Positions 1 to 9,000 of a stretch of DNA of 64,000 nucleotides are shown here, in pieces (the stretch's first letter is position 1; each line of letters opens with the position of its first letter). The DNA is from Rhodovulum sulfidophilum DSM 1374 (GTDB lineage: Bacteria > Pseudomonadota > Alphaproteobacteria > Rhodobacterales > Rhodobacteraceae), in the NCBI RefSeq assembly GCF_001633165.1, contig NZ_CP015418.1, forward strand, positions 901,501 through 965,500, given 5' to 3'. The notes beneath the pieces were generated by a model, which saw nothing but the letters and a program-made list of their open reading frames with translations, had not been told where the DNA came from and did no database searches. The translations under genes and the position numbers were made by a program.

Positions 1-525
1 GCCTATGACGAGGGCCCGATCTCGCTGCGCTATCCGCGCGGCGAGGGGATCGGCGTCGAGATGCCCGAGCGCGGGCAGATCCTGGAAATCGGCAAGGGCC
101 GTGTCGTGCGCGAGGGCAGCAAGGTCGCGCTTCTGTCCTTCGGGGCGCCGCTGGTCGATTGTCTGGCCGCGGCCGATGCGCTCGAGGCGCGCGGGGTGTC
201 GGTCACCGTCGCCGATGCCCGCTTTGCCAAGCCCCTCGATACCGATCTGATCGCCCGGCTGGTGAAAGAGCACGAGGCGCTGATCACCGTCGAGCATGGT
301 GCCGAGGGCGGCTTCGGCGCGCTGGTCCTGCACTGGCTGGCCCGGACCGGGCGGCTCGATGGTGGGGTCTCGGTGCGCACCATGACGCTGCCCGATGCCT
401 TCATCGAACAGGCGAGCCCGGCCGAGATGTATGCCGAGGCCGGGTTGACTGCGCAGGACATTGCCGCGACCGCGCTTCAGGCGCTGGGGGTCGCGCCGGC
501 CCAGTTCGGCCAGGCCAGCGCCTGA
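1..525 (+). CDS. dxs: 1-deoxy-D-xylulose-5-phosphate synthase, C-terminal part (5' end outside window)
   Basis: The open frame runs in from the left edge without a start and ends at a TGA. The roughly 174 visible residues match the end of the transketolase-like enzyme that condenses pyruvate and glyceraldehyde 3-phosphate in the MEP isoprenoid pathway. Visible family features are SLRYPRG at the end of the pyrimidine-binding domain, then the C-terminal transketolase domain with [18 protein letters not shown] and a [10 protein letters not shown] stretch (usually VEEGxxGGFG). The ThDP and catalytic regions lie outside the window. A hairpin terminator follows. Identity is firm although only about a quarter of the protein is seen. 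Confidence 0.93.
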   Translation, partial: AYDEGPISLRYPRGEGIGVEMPERGQILEIGKGRVVREGSKVALLSFGAPLVDCLAAADALEARGVSVTVADARFAKPLDTDLIARLVKEHEALITVEHGAEGGFGALVLHWLARTGRLDGGVSVRTMTLPDAFIEQASPAEMYAEAGLTAQDIAATALQALGVAPAQFGQASA

Positions 526-541
526 GGCCAAAGCTCTCCGC

Positions 542-584
542 GAAGGGGCCTCGTCCGGGAAGCCGGGCGGGGCCCTTCCCTTTT
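542..584 (+). terminator. Rho-independent terminator after dxs
   Basis: GAAGGGGCC (542-550) can pair with GGCCCTTC (571-578), with one bulged G in the left arm, across an internally structured loop. A T-rich CCTTTT run follows at 579-584. It lies 17 bases after the dxs stop. Confidence 0.6.
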
Positions 585-621
585 CGAGCGGCCCTTTTCG
601 ACCGGTCTCTTTCGAAACGGA

Positions 622-810
622 TCAGCGGCCGCGGGCCAGGGCCAGGGCCTCGGTCAGGGCCTCGCGGTCGCCGACATGATTGGCGAGGATCAGGATCAGC
701 CGCGCGTTCAGCGCCTGGCTTTCGGGATCGGACAGCCCGCGATGGGCGGCCAGCAATTCGGCATAGAACCCGTCGGGATCGGGCAGGTTAGGATCGGTGA
801 TCAGCTTCAT
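622..810 (-). CDS. DUF2783 domain small protein
   Basis: This 62-residue protein starts MKLITDPNLPDPDGFYAELL and has the short helical, acidic and leucine-rich composition of DUF2783 proteins. Its ATG overlaps the stop of the upstream FAD monooxygenase gene in an ATGA junction (807-810), so the two are translationally coupled. The usual genomic partner of the family is a flavoprotein hydroxylase, as here. A role as a small accessory subunit or stability partner is inference; no catalytic residues are evident. Confidence 0.8.
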   Translation of the reverse strand: MKLITDPNLPDPDGFYAELLAAHRGLSDPESQALNARLILILANHVGDREALTEALALARGR

Positions 811-2360
811 TCCCGTCCCTCCCACATCGCCCGCAGCGCGGCGGTGATATCGCGGGGCTCGGCCATGATCCAGCGCGCCGCCACTACCCGGTCGGGCCGG
901 ATCAGGTAAAGCGCCCGTTCGGCATCGCCCAGATAGCGCGCCCTGAGCGTCGGGTCGGCCCGAAGCGCCAGCGCCGGAACCGGCAGGCCTTCGGGCGCGG
1001 CGCAGTTGATCGCCAGCACCATCGGTCCGGTCCCCAGCTCGTCCAGCAGCCAGCCATTGCCGATCCGCGCTTCGGGCGCGACCGCGCCGGCGCGGGCATC
1101 GGCGGGCAGCAGCGTGTCGTCGGGCGCGCCGGTCCGATAGATGCAGGGCACGGCCAGCCGCCCGGCATTGACCCATTCTCGGGCAAAGGCGGTCTTGCGC
1201 GCAAGCGCCAGAACCTGGTCCCGGAACAGGCGCTCGACCCCGGGGGCGGGCGAGATGAAATCGGCCGACCGGGCGGAATCGCGCAGGTTCTCGTCGGCGG
1301 CCTGCAGCCGCTCGCGGTTGTAGCTGTCCAGCAGCCCCTCATCGGCCCGGCCCTCGAGAACGGCCGCCAGTTTCCAGCCCAGATTCTCGACGTCCCGCAG
1401 CCCGGCATTGGCGCCCCGGGCCGAGAAGGGCGGCACCAGATGCGCGGCATCGCCGAGGAAGATCACCCGGCCATGGACGAACTCGGCCAGCCTGCGGCTC
1501 TGGAAGGTGTAGACGCTGACCCATTCGAGGTCGAAATCGGGACCGACCACGGCCTGGATCCGCGGGATCACCCGGTCCGGCCGGACCTCCTCGGCGACAT
1601 TGGCATCGCGGCCGAGCTGCAGGTCGATGCGGTAGATATTGTCGGCCTGCGGCATCAGCATCGCCGACTGGCCGGAATGGAAGGAGGGGTCGAACCAGAA
1701 CCAGCGCTCGGCCGGGAAATCGGCCTCCATCTCGATATCGGCGACCATGAAGCGCTCTTCGTGGAAGGCGCCGTCCTCCAGATCCAGATCCAGCAGCGCC
1801 CGGGTCAGCGAGCGGGCGCCGTCGCAGGCCAGCAGATAATCGGCGGTCAGCCGGTAGGAGCCATCCGGCGTCTTGACCGACAGCTCGACCCCGTCGCCGG
1901 TCTGATCGACGCCGGTCAGCCGGTTGCGGAAGCGCAGGTCGATCAGCGGCTCGGCCAGGGCGCGCTCGATCAGGATGTCCTCGACATGGTATTGCTGCAG
2001 ATTGGCGAAGGGCGGGAACCGGTCGGCATCGGTCCCGGCCATGTCCATGCTGAAGATCTCGACATCGCCATGGCTGATTCGCCCGATGCTCCAGGGCACG
2101 GCCTGCGCCATGATCCGGTCGGCGATGCCGAGCCGGGCGAAGAATTGCAGGCTTCGCTGCGACCAGACAATGGCGCGCGAGCCGACCGTGATCGCGGATT
2201 TGTCCTCCAGCACCACCGAGGCGATGCCGAGCCGCGCGAGGTTCAGCGCCATCGTCAGCCCGACCGGTCCCGCGCCCACCACCACGACGCGGTGACGCGG
2301 CTCGGGCCCGCTCAGGCCGGGCGCTGCGGAATAGGGAAGAGGCTTGTCGTCATAGGCCAT
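807..2360 (-). CDS. FAD-dependent aromatic-type monooxygenase (MhpA/PheA group)
   Basis: This 517-residue class A flavoprotein hydroxylase has an N-terminal Rossmann motif VVVVGAGPVGL at residues 25-35, a CDGARS (DG) motif mid-protein, and the FAD ribityl-binding GDAAHLVPPFSARGANAG motif near residue 300. A C-terminal thioredoxin-like region follows. The family uses NAD(P)H and O2 to hydroxylate phenolic acids; MhpA acts on 3-(3-hydroxyphenyl)propionate. The start at 2360 was chosen over an upstream frame extension because GGAGG lies 6 bases before this ATG. It forms an operon with the DUF2783 gene and diverges from a beta-ketothiolase, which suggests an aromatic or ring-derived catabolic role. 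The actual substrate cannot be read from the sequence. Confidence 0.87.
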   Translation of the reverse strand: MAYDDKPLPYSAAPGLSGPEPRHRVVVVGAGPVGLTMALNLARLGIASVVLEDKSAITVGSRAIVWSQRSLQFFARLGIADRIMAQAVPWSIGRISHGDVEIFSMDMAGTDADRFPPFANLQQYHVEDILIERALAEPLIDLRFRNRLTGVDQTGDGVELSVKTPDGSYRLTADYLLACDGARSLTRALLDLDLEDGAFHEERFMVADIEMEADFPAERWFWFDPSFHSGQSAMLMPQADNIYRIDLQLGRDANVAEEVRPDRVIPRIQAVVGPDFDLEWVSVYTFQSRRLAEFVHGRVIFLGDAAHLVPPFSARGANAGLRDVENLGWKLAAVLEGRADEGLLDSYNRERLQAADENLRDSARSADFISPAPGVERLFRDQVLALARKTAFAREWVNAGRLAVPCIYRTGAPDDTLLPADARAGAVAPEARIGNGWLLDELGTGPMVLAINCAAPEGLPVPALALRADPTLRARYLGDAERALYLIRPDRVVAARWIMAEPRDITAALRAMWEGRE

Positions 2361-2697
2361 CACGCATCCTCCAGCGGCGGCCCGTTGCGGGGCAGGACCG
2401 GGTCGGCGCGTCGGCGGATCTGCCTGATCTGGAGGCACGGAAGCACGATAATCCCGGCGCGACCCGCAGGTCGCCGCGGACGGCCCCTCTCCTCATCGCA
2501 GTCTCCCACACCGGTTCTTGTTCTTGTCCGCTGTTCAGGGGGTAACCTCTGCTACTCGACAGGGCTCTGCAACCGGTTTTTTCAGACTGGATTTACGGCC
2601 CCGCCGGGGTCAGGCTGACGCTTGTGGAGCGCCGGAGCGCCGCGCGTGCAGCCCGGGGAGGCGGCCCGCTGGCGGATCATGTGGGAGGAGCTTGAAG
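2361..2697. other. Divergent intergenic region, monooxygenase/thiolase
   Basis: This 337-bp region separates two divergent genes and should hold both promoters. It contains two ACCGGTT sites (near 2511 and 2571), a short direct repeat TTCTTG at 2515-2526, and a more AT-rich patch around 2571-2594. I see no convincing -35/-10 pair and no coding frame, and no regulator gene is adjacent. Confidence 0.4.
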
Positions 2698-3873
2698 ATG
2701 AGCGGAGTAGTGATCCTTGGAGCGGCGCGGACCGCGATCGGCACCTTCGGAGGCAGCCTTGCGGGCGTGCCGCCGATCGCGCTGGGCGCGACGGTGTCGA
2801 AGGCCGCGCTGGCGCGGGCCAGGCTTCCGGCCGACCGGGTCGGGCAGGTGGCCTTCGGCCATGTCATCAATACCGAGCCGCGCGACATGTATCTCGGACG
2901 GGTCGCGGCGATGGAGGCGGGTGTGCCCGACACGGTGCCCGCGATGAATGTCAACCGGCTCTGCGGGTCAGGGGCGCAGGCCATCGTGTCGGTGATGCAG
3001 GCGCTGATCCTGAACGAGGCCGATTTCGGGCTGGCGGGCGGTGCCGAATGCATGAGCCGGTCGCCCCATATCCTGGCCGATGCGCGCTGGGGCCGGAAGA
3101 TGGGCGACACGCCCGCGGCCGACATGATGCTGGGCGCGCTGACCTGTCCGTTCGGGTCCGGCCATATGGGTGTGACCGCCGAGAATGTGGCCGAGGCCCA
3201 TGGCGTGTCGCGGGCCGATCAGGACGCCTTCGCGATGCAGAGCCAGGAGCGCGCGGCCTGGGCCATCGCCGAGGGCCGCTTCGACGACCAGATCGTTCCG
3301 GTCGAGGTGCAGCATCGGCGCGAGACCGTCGCCTTCCGGGTCGACGAGCATCCGAAGGCCACGACCCTTGATGGCCTGGCCGGGCTCCGGCCAGCCTTCC
3401 GCAAGGACGGCTCGGTCACGGCGGGCAATGCCAGCGGCATCAACGATGGTGCGGCTGCCGTGGTTCTGGCCCGCGAGGAGGCGGCCGAGGCGGCCGATCT
3501 GGTGCCGCTGGCCCGGATCCTCGGCTATGCCCATGCCGGGGTGGCGCCCGAGGTGATGGGGATCGGGCCGGTGCCCGCGGTCGAGGCGCTCTGCGCGCGG
3601 ACCGGGCTGACGGTCGACGATTTCGACGTGATCGAAAGCAACGAGGCTTTCGCCGCGCAGGCGCTGGCGGTCAGCCGGATGCTGGGGTTTGATCCGGCGA
3701 AGGTGAACCCCAATGGCGGCGCCATCGCGCTTGGCCATCCGGTCGGGGCGACCGGGGCGATCCTGACGGTGAAGGCGCTTTACGAGCTGCAACGCACGGG
3801 TGGCCGCCGCGCACTGGTGACCATGTGCATCGGCGGCGGTCAGGGGATCGCGCTGGCACTGGAGCGGATCTAG
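2698..3873 (+). CDS. Acetyl-CoA C-acyltransferase (beta-ketothiolase, BktB-like)
   Basis: This 391-residue thiolase has normal family length. The nucleophile is Cys89 in NRLCGSGAQA, with His347 in ALGHPVG and Cys377 in MCIGGGQG completing the Claisen-condensation/thiolysis triad. It also carries NAEAF-like NEAFAAQAL and NASGINDGAAA. It cleaves or forms beta-ketoacyl-CoA, either as the last step of a beta-oxidation-like route or for acetoacetyl-CoA synthesis. The ATG at 2698 follows GGGAGGAG, and the frame extension upstream of it has no such site. It diverges from the FAD monooxygenase. Chain-length preference is not deducible, so no phaA/bktB symbol is given. Confidence 0.92.
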   Translation: MSGVVILGAARTAIGTFGGSLAGVPPIALGATVSKAALARARLPADRVGQVAFGHVINTEPRDMYLGRVAAMEAGVPDTVPAMNVNRLCGSGAQAIVSVMQALILNEADFGLAGGAECMSRSPHILADARWGRKMGDTPAADMMLGALTCPFGSGHMGVTAENVAEAHGVSRADQDAFAMQSQERAAWAIAEGRFDDQIVPVEVQHRRETVAFRVDEHPKATTLDGLAGLRPAFRKDGSVTAGNASGINDGAAAVVLAREEAAEAADLVPLARILGYAHAGVAPEVMGIGPVPAVEALCARTGLTVDDFDVIESNEAFAAQALAVSRMLGFDPAKVNPNGGAIALGHPVGATGAILTVKALYELQRTGGRRALVTMCIGGGQGIALALERI

Positions 3874-3883
3874 CCCGGCGCGG

Positions 3884-3911
3884 CGGTGGCCCCTTGCGGG
3901 GCCGCTGTTTT
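3884..3911 (+). terminator. Rho-independent terminator after the thiolase gene
   Basis: A ten-pair stem (including wobbles) around GGCCCC-TTGC-GGGGCC closes with a TTGC tetraloop and is followed by TTTT at 908-911 of this kilobase. It starts 10 bases after the stop. A second perfect inverted repeat, GCCGTTTC (3937-3944) with GAAACGGC (3963-3970), lies between it and the convergent pbpC and may serve the opposite strand. Confidence 0.75.
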
Positions 3912-3983
3912 ACTGGGGCGCGCCCCTGCCGGGCGCGCCGTTTCGGGTATTTCTGCCAAGAAGAAACGGCAAGTTCGGTTGTG

Positions 3984-6017
3984 TCAGTCGATCAGGTGCA
4001 GGCGCGCGCGGGCGGCATGTCCGGTGGCGTCGATGGCCGAAAGGGTGACGAAGCCCGGGCCCGGTGCGGGCAGCGCGGCGGTTCGGTGGCGCAGGCCGGT
4101 CGCGATCGGTCGGCCATCGGCCAGCAGGGTGAAGGGGGGCGTGCCGCCCGCGAGCTTGACCGTGAGGGTCGCGCCGTCGAGGGCCAGATCGGCGCCGTCG
4201 GGCGGGAAGGCCAGCCGCAGCGGGTCGGTGCCCTGGCTCGCGCCCGGTCGGGCGAAGCGGCGCAGCGGCGCGGACAGGGCGTTGTTCGTCGCGATCAGCG
4301 TGCCGGGCGGGGGCGGCGGAAGCGCCTCGGGCGGGCCGAGCCGGGCGAAGGCGTCGAACAGGAGCGGTGCTGCGCGGTCGGCGCCGAAGGCGCCCGGCAC
4401 CGGGGTGCCGTCGGCGCGGCCGATCCAGACCGCCACGACATGGCGTCCGTCGAACCCCACCGCCCAAGCGTCGCGATGGCCGTAGGAGGTGCCGGTCTTG
4501 AAGGCGATCCGGCCCTGGGGCGCGCTGGCGGGCGCGGGCACGCCGCGCAGGATGTCGCCGACCTGCCAGGCGGCTTCGGGGGGCAGGACCGGGGCGCCCT
4601 CGGCCACGGGGGCCGCGCCGATGCGCCAGTGAAGCGGCACCGGGCGCCCGCCCTCGGCCAGCGCGGCATAGAGCCGGGCGAGGTCTTCGAGCGTCAGGCC
4701 GAGCCCGCCCAGCGCGATGGCAAGCCCGGGCGGGCCGTCGGGCAGGGCCGGCCTTGCGCCCGCGCGTTTCAGCCTTGCCAGCAGCCGGGCCGGGCCAAGT
4801 GCCTCGGTCAGGGCCACGGCGGGGATGTTGAGCGAGGCCTGAAGCGCGGCGCGGACCGGCAGGGTGCCGCGGAAGCGGCCGTCGAAATTCGACGGGCGAT
4901 AGGTGCCGAAGGCGGTCGGGCGGTCCTCGATCAATGTTTCGGGATGGGCGAGCCCCTCGGCGAAGGCGAGACCGTAGATCAGCGGTTTCAGGGTCGAGCC
5001 GGGCGAGCGCGGCGCCCGCGCCATGTCGACGAAGCCGTCGCGGGCGGTATCGGTGTAATCGGGGCTGCCGATCTCGGCCAGGATCTCGCCGCTTTGGTGA
5101 TCGGCCACGATCAGCGCCGCCGAGAGCCGCGCGCCCATCGGGCGGACGGTGTCGCGGACAAGCGTTTCAAGCCGCGCCTGCAGGCCTGCATCGAGGGTCA
5201 GGCGATGGAGGCGCGCCCCCGGCTCGGCGGCGCGGGCGCGGTCGGCCAGATGGGGCGCCAGCTCGGGGAAGGGACGGCGGGTTTCGGGCACCGGGCTTCG
5301 GGCGGCGCGGGCGGCGGTCTCGGGCTCGAGAACGCCCGCCTCTGCCATCCGCGCCAGCACCCGGTCGCGGGCGGCCCGGGCGGCATCGGCCGCGCGGTCG
5401 GGGCGGCGGGTTTCGGGCGATTGCGGCAGCGCCACCAGAAGCGCGGCTTCGGCCGGGCTCAGGCGCGCGGGCGGCTTGCCGAACCAGGCGAGGCTGCCTG
5501 CCGCGATGCCTTCAAGATTGCCGCCGAAGGGCGCGCGGGCGAGGTAAAGCGCAAGGATGCCGTCCTTCCCGATCCGCCGTTCCAGCGCCAGCGCCACCCG
5601 CATCTGCCGGAGCTTGCCCGCCCAGTGCCCGGTGCCGCTGTCTTCCAGAAGCCGCGCCGTCTGCATCGACAGCGTCGAGCCGCCCGAGACGATCCGTCCA
5701 TGGGCCAGCGCCTGGCCCGCCGCCCGCAAAAGCGCGAGCGCGTCGATGCCGGGATGGGACCCGAACCGGCGGTCCTCATAGGCGACGAGCATCCTCAGAT
5801 AAAGCGGATCGACCCGGTCGGGGCTGGCCGCCAGCCGCCAGCGGCCGTCCTCGACGGTATAGGCACGCAGCAGCGTGCCATGCCGGTCGAGCACCTCGAC
5901 CGAGGTCTCGGCAGCCAGCGGCGGCAGTATCGTCGCGTCGATCCAGGCGTCGGCCGCATCGCGCGCGGCGGCGCCGAGGAACAGCACCGCCGCCAGAGCG
6001 GGCAGAAGCGCCCTCAT
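3984..6017 (-). CDS. pbpC: Penicillin-binding protein 1C (glycosyltransferase/transpeptidase)
   Basis: This 677-residue bifunctional class A PBP begins with a hydrophobic signal anchor (MRALLPALAAVLFLGAAA). The glycosyltransferase domain has Glu81 in EDRRFGSHPG and GGSTLSMQTARLL. The transpeptidase domain has Ser341 in SPGSTLKP, SLN in QASLNIPAV, and KTGTSYGHRD. A C-terminal BiPBP-type beta domain follows. It polymerises and cross-links peptidoglycan in the periplasm. Its ATG overlaps the stop of the alpha-2-macroglobulin gene by four bases, the arrangement known from the E. coli yfhM-pbpC pair. The coupling suggests a periplasmic defence and wall-repair unit. Confidence 0.93.
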   Translation of the reverse strand: MRALLPALAAVLFLGAAARDAADAWIDATILPPLAAETSVEVLDRHGTLLRAYTVEDGRWRLAASPDRVDPLYLRMLVAYEDRRFGSHPGIDALALLRAAGQALAHGRIVSGGSTLSMQTARLLEDSGTGHWAGKLRQMRVALALERRIGKDGILALYLARAPFGGNLEGIAAGSLAWFGKPPARLSPAEAALLVALPQSPETRRPDRAADAARAARDRVLARMAEAGVLEPETAARAARSPVPETRRPFPELAPHLADRARAAEPGARLHRLTLDAGLQARLETLVRDTVRPMGARLSAALIVADHQSGEILAEIGSPDYTDTARDGFVDMARAPRSPGSTLKPLIYGLAFAEGLAHPETLIEDRPTAFGTYRPSNFDGRFRGTLPVRAALQASLNIPAVALTEALGPARLLARLKRAGARPALPDGPPGLAIALGGLGLTLEDLARLYAALAEGGRPVPLHWRIGAAPVAEGAPVLPPEAAWQVGDILRGVPAPASAPQGRIAFKTGTSYGHRDAWAVGFDGRHVVAVWIGRADGTPVPGAFGADRAAPLLFDAFARLGPPEALPPPPPGTLIATNNALSAPLRRFARPGASQGTDPLRLAFPPDGADLALDGATLTVKLAGGTPPFTLLADGRPIATGLRHRTAALPAPGPGFVTLSAIDATGHAARARLHLID

Positions 6018-9000
6018 GGCGTGACGCTGGCGCGGCTCGTATCGCTCCAGGCGCGGCGGTCGGGGCGGTACATGTCCTCGACGCTGGCAGCGGGGGCGCG
6101 GTAGCTGCCGGGGGCCGTGGCGCGCAGGATATAGGCCAGCCGGAACGGATCGCTCGAACCCCAGTCGATGGCGGCGAGGAACCGGTCCTGCCTTGCCTCG
6201 CTGTGGCGGACCTCGGCGGTGGTGCCAAGCCAGTCGAGGGCCCGGATGTCGCCCGCCCTGAGCAGGTTCGGATTGTCGATCTCGAAGCCCGCCGGGATCG
6301 GGTCGGCGACCATCAGCCTTGCCCGGTCGTCCGAGAATGGCGTGACCTCCAGCACCGTCACGATCCGGGTGCCCTGCGGCACGGCGTCGAGCGTGACCGG
6401 ATCGCCCTCCAGCGTGTAGTGGCGGCGCGAGATGGCATAGCCGTTGCCGCCCGCGGGGCCGGGCATTTCGGGCACGCCGAAGCTGGTGACGGTCAGCGTC
6501 TCGGGGCGGCCGCTGTCATTGCCCAGCACGGCCGGGCCGTCGCCGGGGGCCAACAGCCGGACCAGAGGTCCGGTCAGGGGCGCGCCGTTCAGGGTGAAGC
6601 CCCCGCCTCCGGTCGCGGTCCCGGGCCGGTCGATCAGCTCATGGGTGGCCAAGAGCATCCAGCTGGCCTCCTGGGTCGATAGGGGCCGGTCGGTCGCCGC
6701 CAGATAGCCGGTCAGCGCGTCGCGGTCGACGACGGAGCTGCCCGCCGCGACGGCCAGCGTCAGAAGCCCCGCCGCGTCGCGCAGGTCGGTGCCGTAATCG
6801 CTCCGCCAGACCGGTGGTTCGTCCCGGCCCATCCGCCCGGCCATCATCCGGGCCGCGCGGGCGAACATCCTGTCGGCCCGCGTCGGGGCGCCATAGGCGG
6901 CCAGCGCCGCGCCAAGCTGCCCGGCGGCCAGCGGCGTCGCGAAGGCCCCGGCCCTGGTGTCGGCATAATAACGCAGGTCGGCCATCGCGGCCCTGCCCTC
7001 GCGCGCCAGCACCATCAGCGCATAGGCGATATCCTCGCCGCCGCTGTCGAAATCGGGCGCGTAATTGACCCGGTTCCGGAGGTTGTCGAGCGCCATCCCG
7101 AAGGCCCGGTCGGGCACCGCCACGCCCTGTGCGCGGGCCCGCGACAGGAAATCGGTGACATAGGCATCGAGCCAGAAATCGCCCGAGCCCGGCGCCCAGA
7201 GCCCGAACCCGCCCGAGGGAGACTGGTTCGCCAGCACCTCGGTCACGGCCCGGTCCAGACGGTCGGCCAGATGCGCGCGGGTGCCGAGCCCCAGCGCCTC
7301 GGCCAGCTGGTCGAGATAGAGCAGCGGCAGCGCCTGCGACGTCACCTGCTCGGTGCAGCCATAGGGATAGCGGTCGAGGCTTGCCAGCAGCCCCGCCGCA
7401 TCGAGCCGCGCGACCGGGCCGAGCGCCAGCGTCGCCCTTCCGGTGCCGGGCCGCATGTCGGCGAACAGCGCGTCATCGGCGGTGAAGCTCTGCCCGTCGG
7501 CAAGGGTAAAGCGCGATCTGCGCATGATCTCGGGATCGGTGACCTCGACCGGCAGGGTCAGGGTCCGGGTCAGCCGCTTGCCGTCGGGCGTGCTCAGCGC
7601 GACCTTTACATGCTGCACCCCCGGCGCGCCCGCGGTGATCGGGATCGACAGCGCGGTCTTGCCGCCCCGGGCCAGCTCGACCGCCTCGGGGATCGTGGCC
7701 GGATCGAGGGTGACGCCCTCGGCGGTGACGCTCAGCGGCATCCGGCCCGCCGGGCCCTCGGCATGGACAAGCTCCAGCAGCAGGCGGCTTTCATCGCCGG
7801 GCGCAAGGAAGCGCGGCAGGCTGGCCGTCACCACCACTGGATCGCGGATCAGGATATCGGCCTCGGCCTGGCCGACCCCGGTCGGCGACCAGGCGACGGC
7901 CATCAGCCGGAGCGTGCCGTTGAAGGCGGGGATGTCGAGGCGGGCATGGGCGATCCCGTCTTCGCCCACCGTCACCGGCCCCGAGAACAGCGCGACCAGC
8001 TCTTCGGTCGGGGGCGGCGCCTGACGGCGCATCCCGGCCGTGCTGTCGCCGCCCGAGCGCACCGTGCCCATGGCGCCGTTCAGCCCGTCGATGAGCCGCC
8101 CGTAGACGTCGCGCAGCCCCATTCCCAGCTTTCTCTGCCCGAAATAATGCCCGTCGGGGTCGGGGCTGGCAAAGCCGGTGACGTTCAGGATGCCCAGATC
8201 GACCGCGGCGATGGTGGCATATGCCGTCTCGCCGGGGGCGATGCCCCCGACCTTCAGCGCGATGTCGAGCGGCTGGCGCGGCCCGGCCTCGGCCGGGACC
8301 TCGAAGGCGGCCGACAGCCGGTGCGGGCCGGGATCGACCGTGGCATGCGCAAGCCCCAGCGCCCGGGTGGGGTTGTGGCCCGCTGGCAGGTCCATCGGCC
8401 GGATCAGCGTCGCGGCGACATAGGCCCCCGCGCCCCAGTCATCGGTCACCGGCAGGCGGATGACATTCTCGCCCTCGGTCAGATCGACCGGCACCATGTC
8501 GATCAGCCGGTTCGACATCACCGTGACCAGCCCCTTGCCGGGCTGGCGCGGCACGATCCTCAGCGTCGCGGTCTCGCCGGGGCGATAGGCGGGCTTGTCG
8601 AGCGACAGTTCCAGCATGTCGGGCGTGGTGCTGGCATCGGCGGGCGCGTACCAGCCGGCCTCGAAGGCGACCGCCGCCTCGGCCCAGGCGCCCTCGCGAC
8701 GCTCGGCCACCAGCTCGTAGCGGCCCCAGCGCACCGGCACCGCGATCGAGGCGCGGCCATCCTCGGGCCGGGTCTCGCCCTCGGAGATGCGCTCGCGGCT
8801 GGTGATCGGCTCCCACTTCCAGTCGTCATCGACGCGGTACCATTGATAGCGGGTCTCGACCCGGTTCAGCGCCCAGTGCAGCGGCGTGTTCTCGGGCTGT
8901 CCGTCGGCGCCGAGCGCGATCAGATCGAACCCGGCCTCGGCGCCCTCGGGCAGGTCGCCGTCAAAGCGCGGCTTGATCCCGACCATCGGGCCCGAGGGCT

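Noticed and set aside
3825..6104. A 759-codon plus-strand frame opposite pbpC
   Set aside because: Antisense to a gene with all PBP1C catalytic motifs; Gly/Arg/Gln-rich shadow composition.
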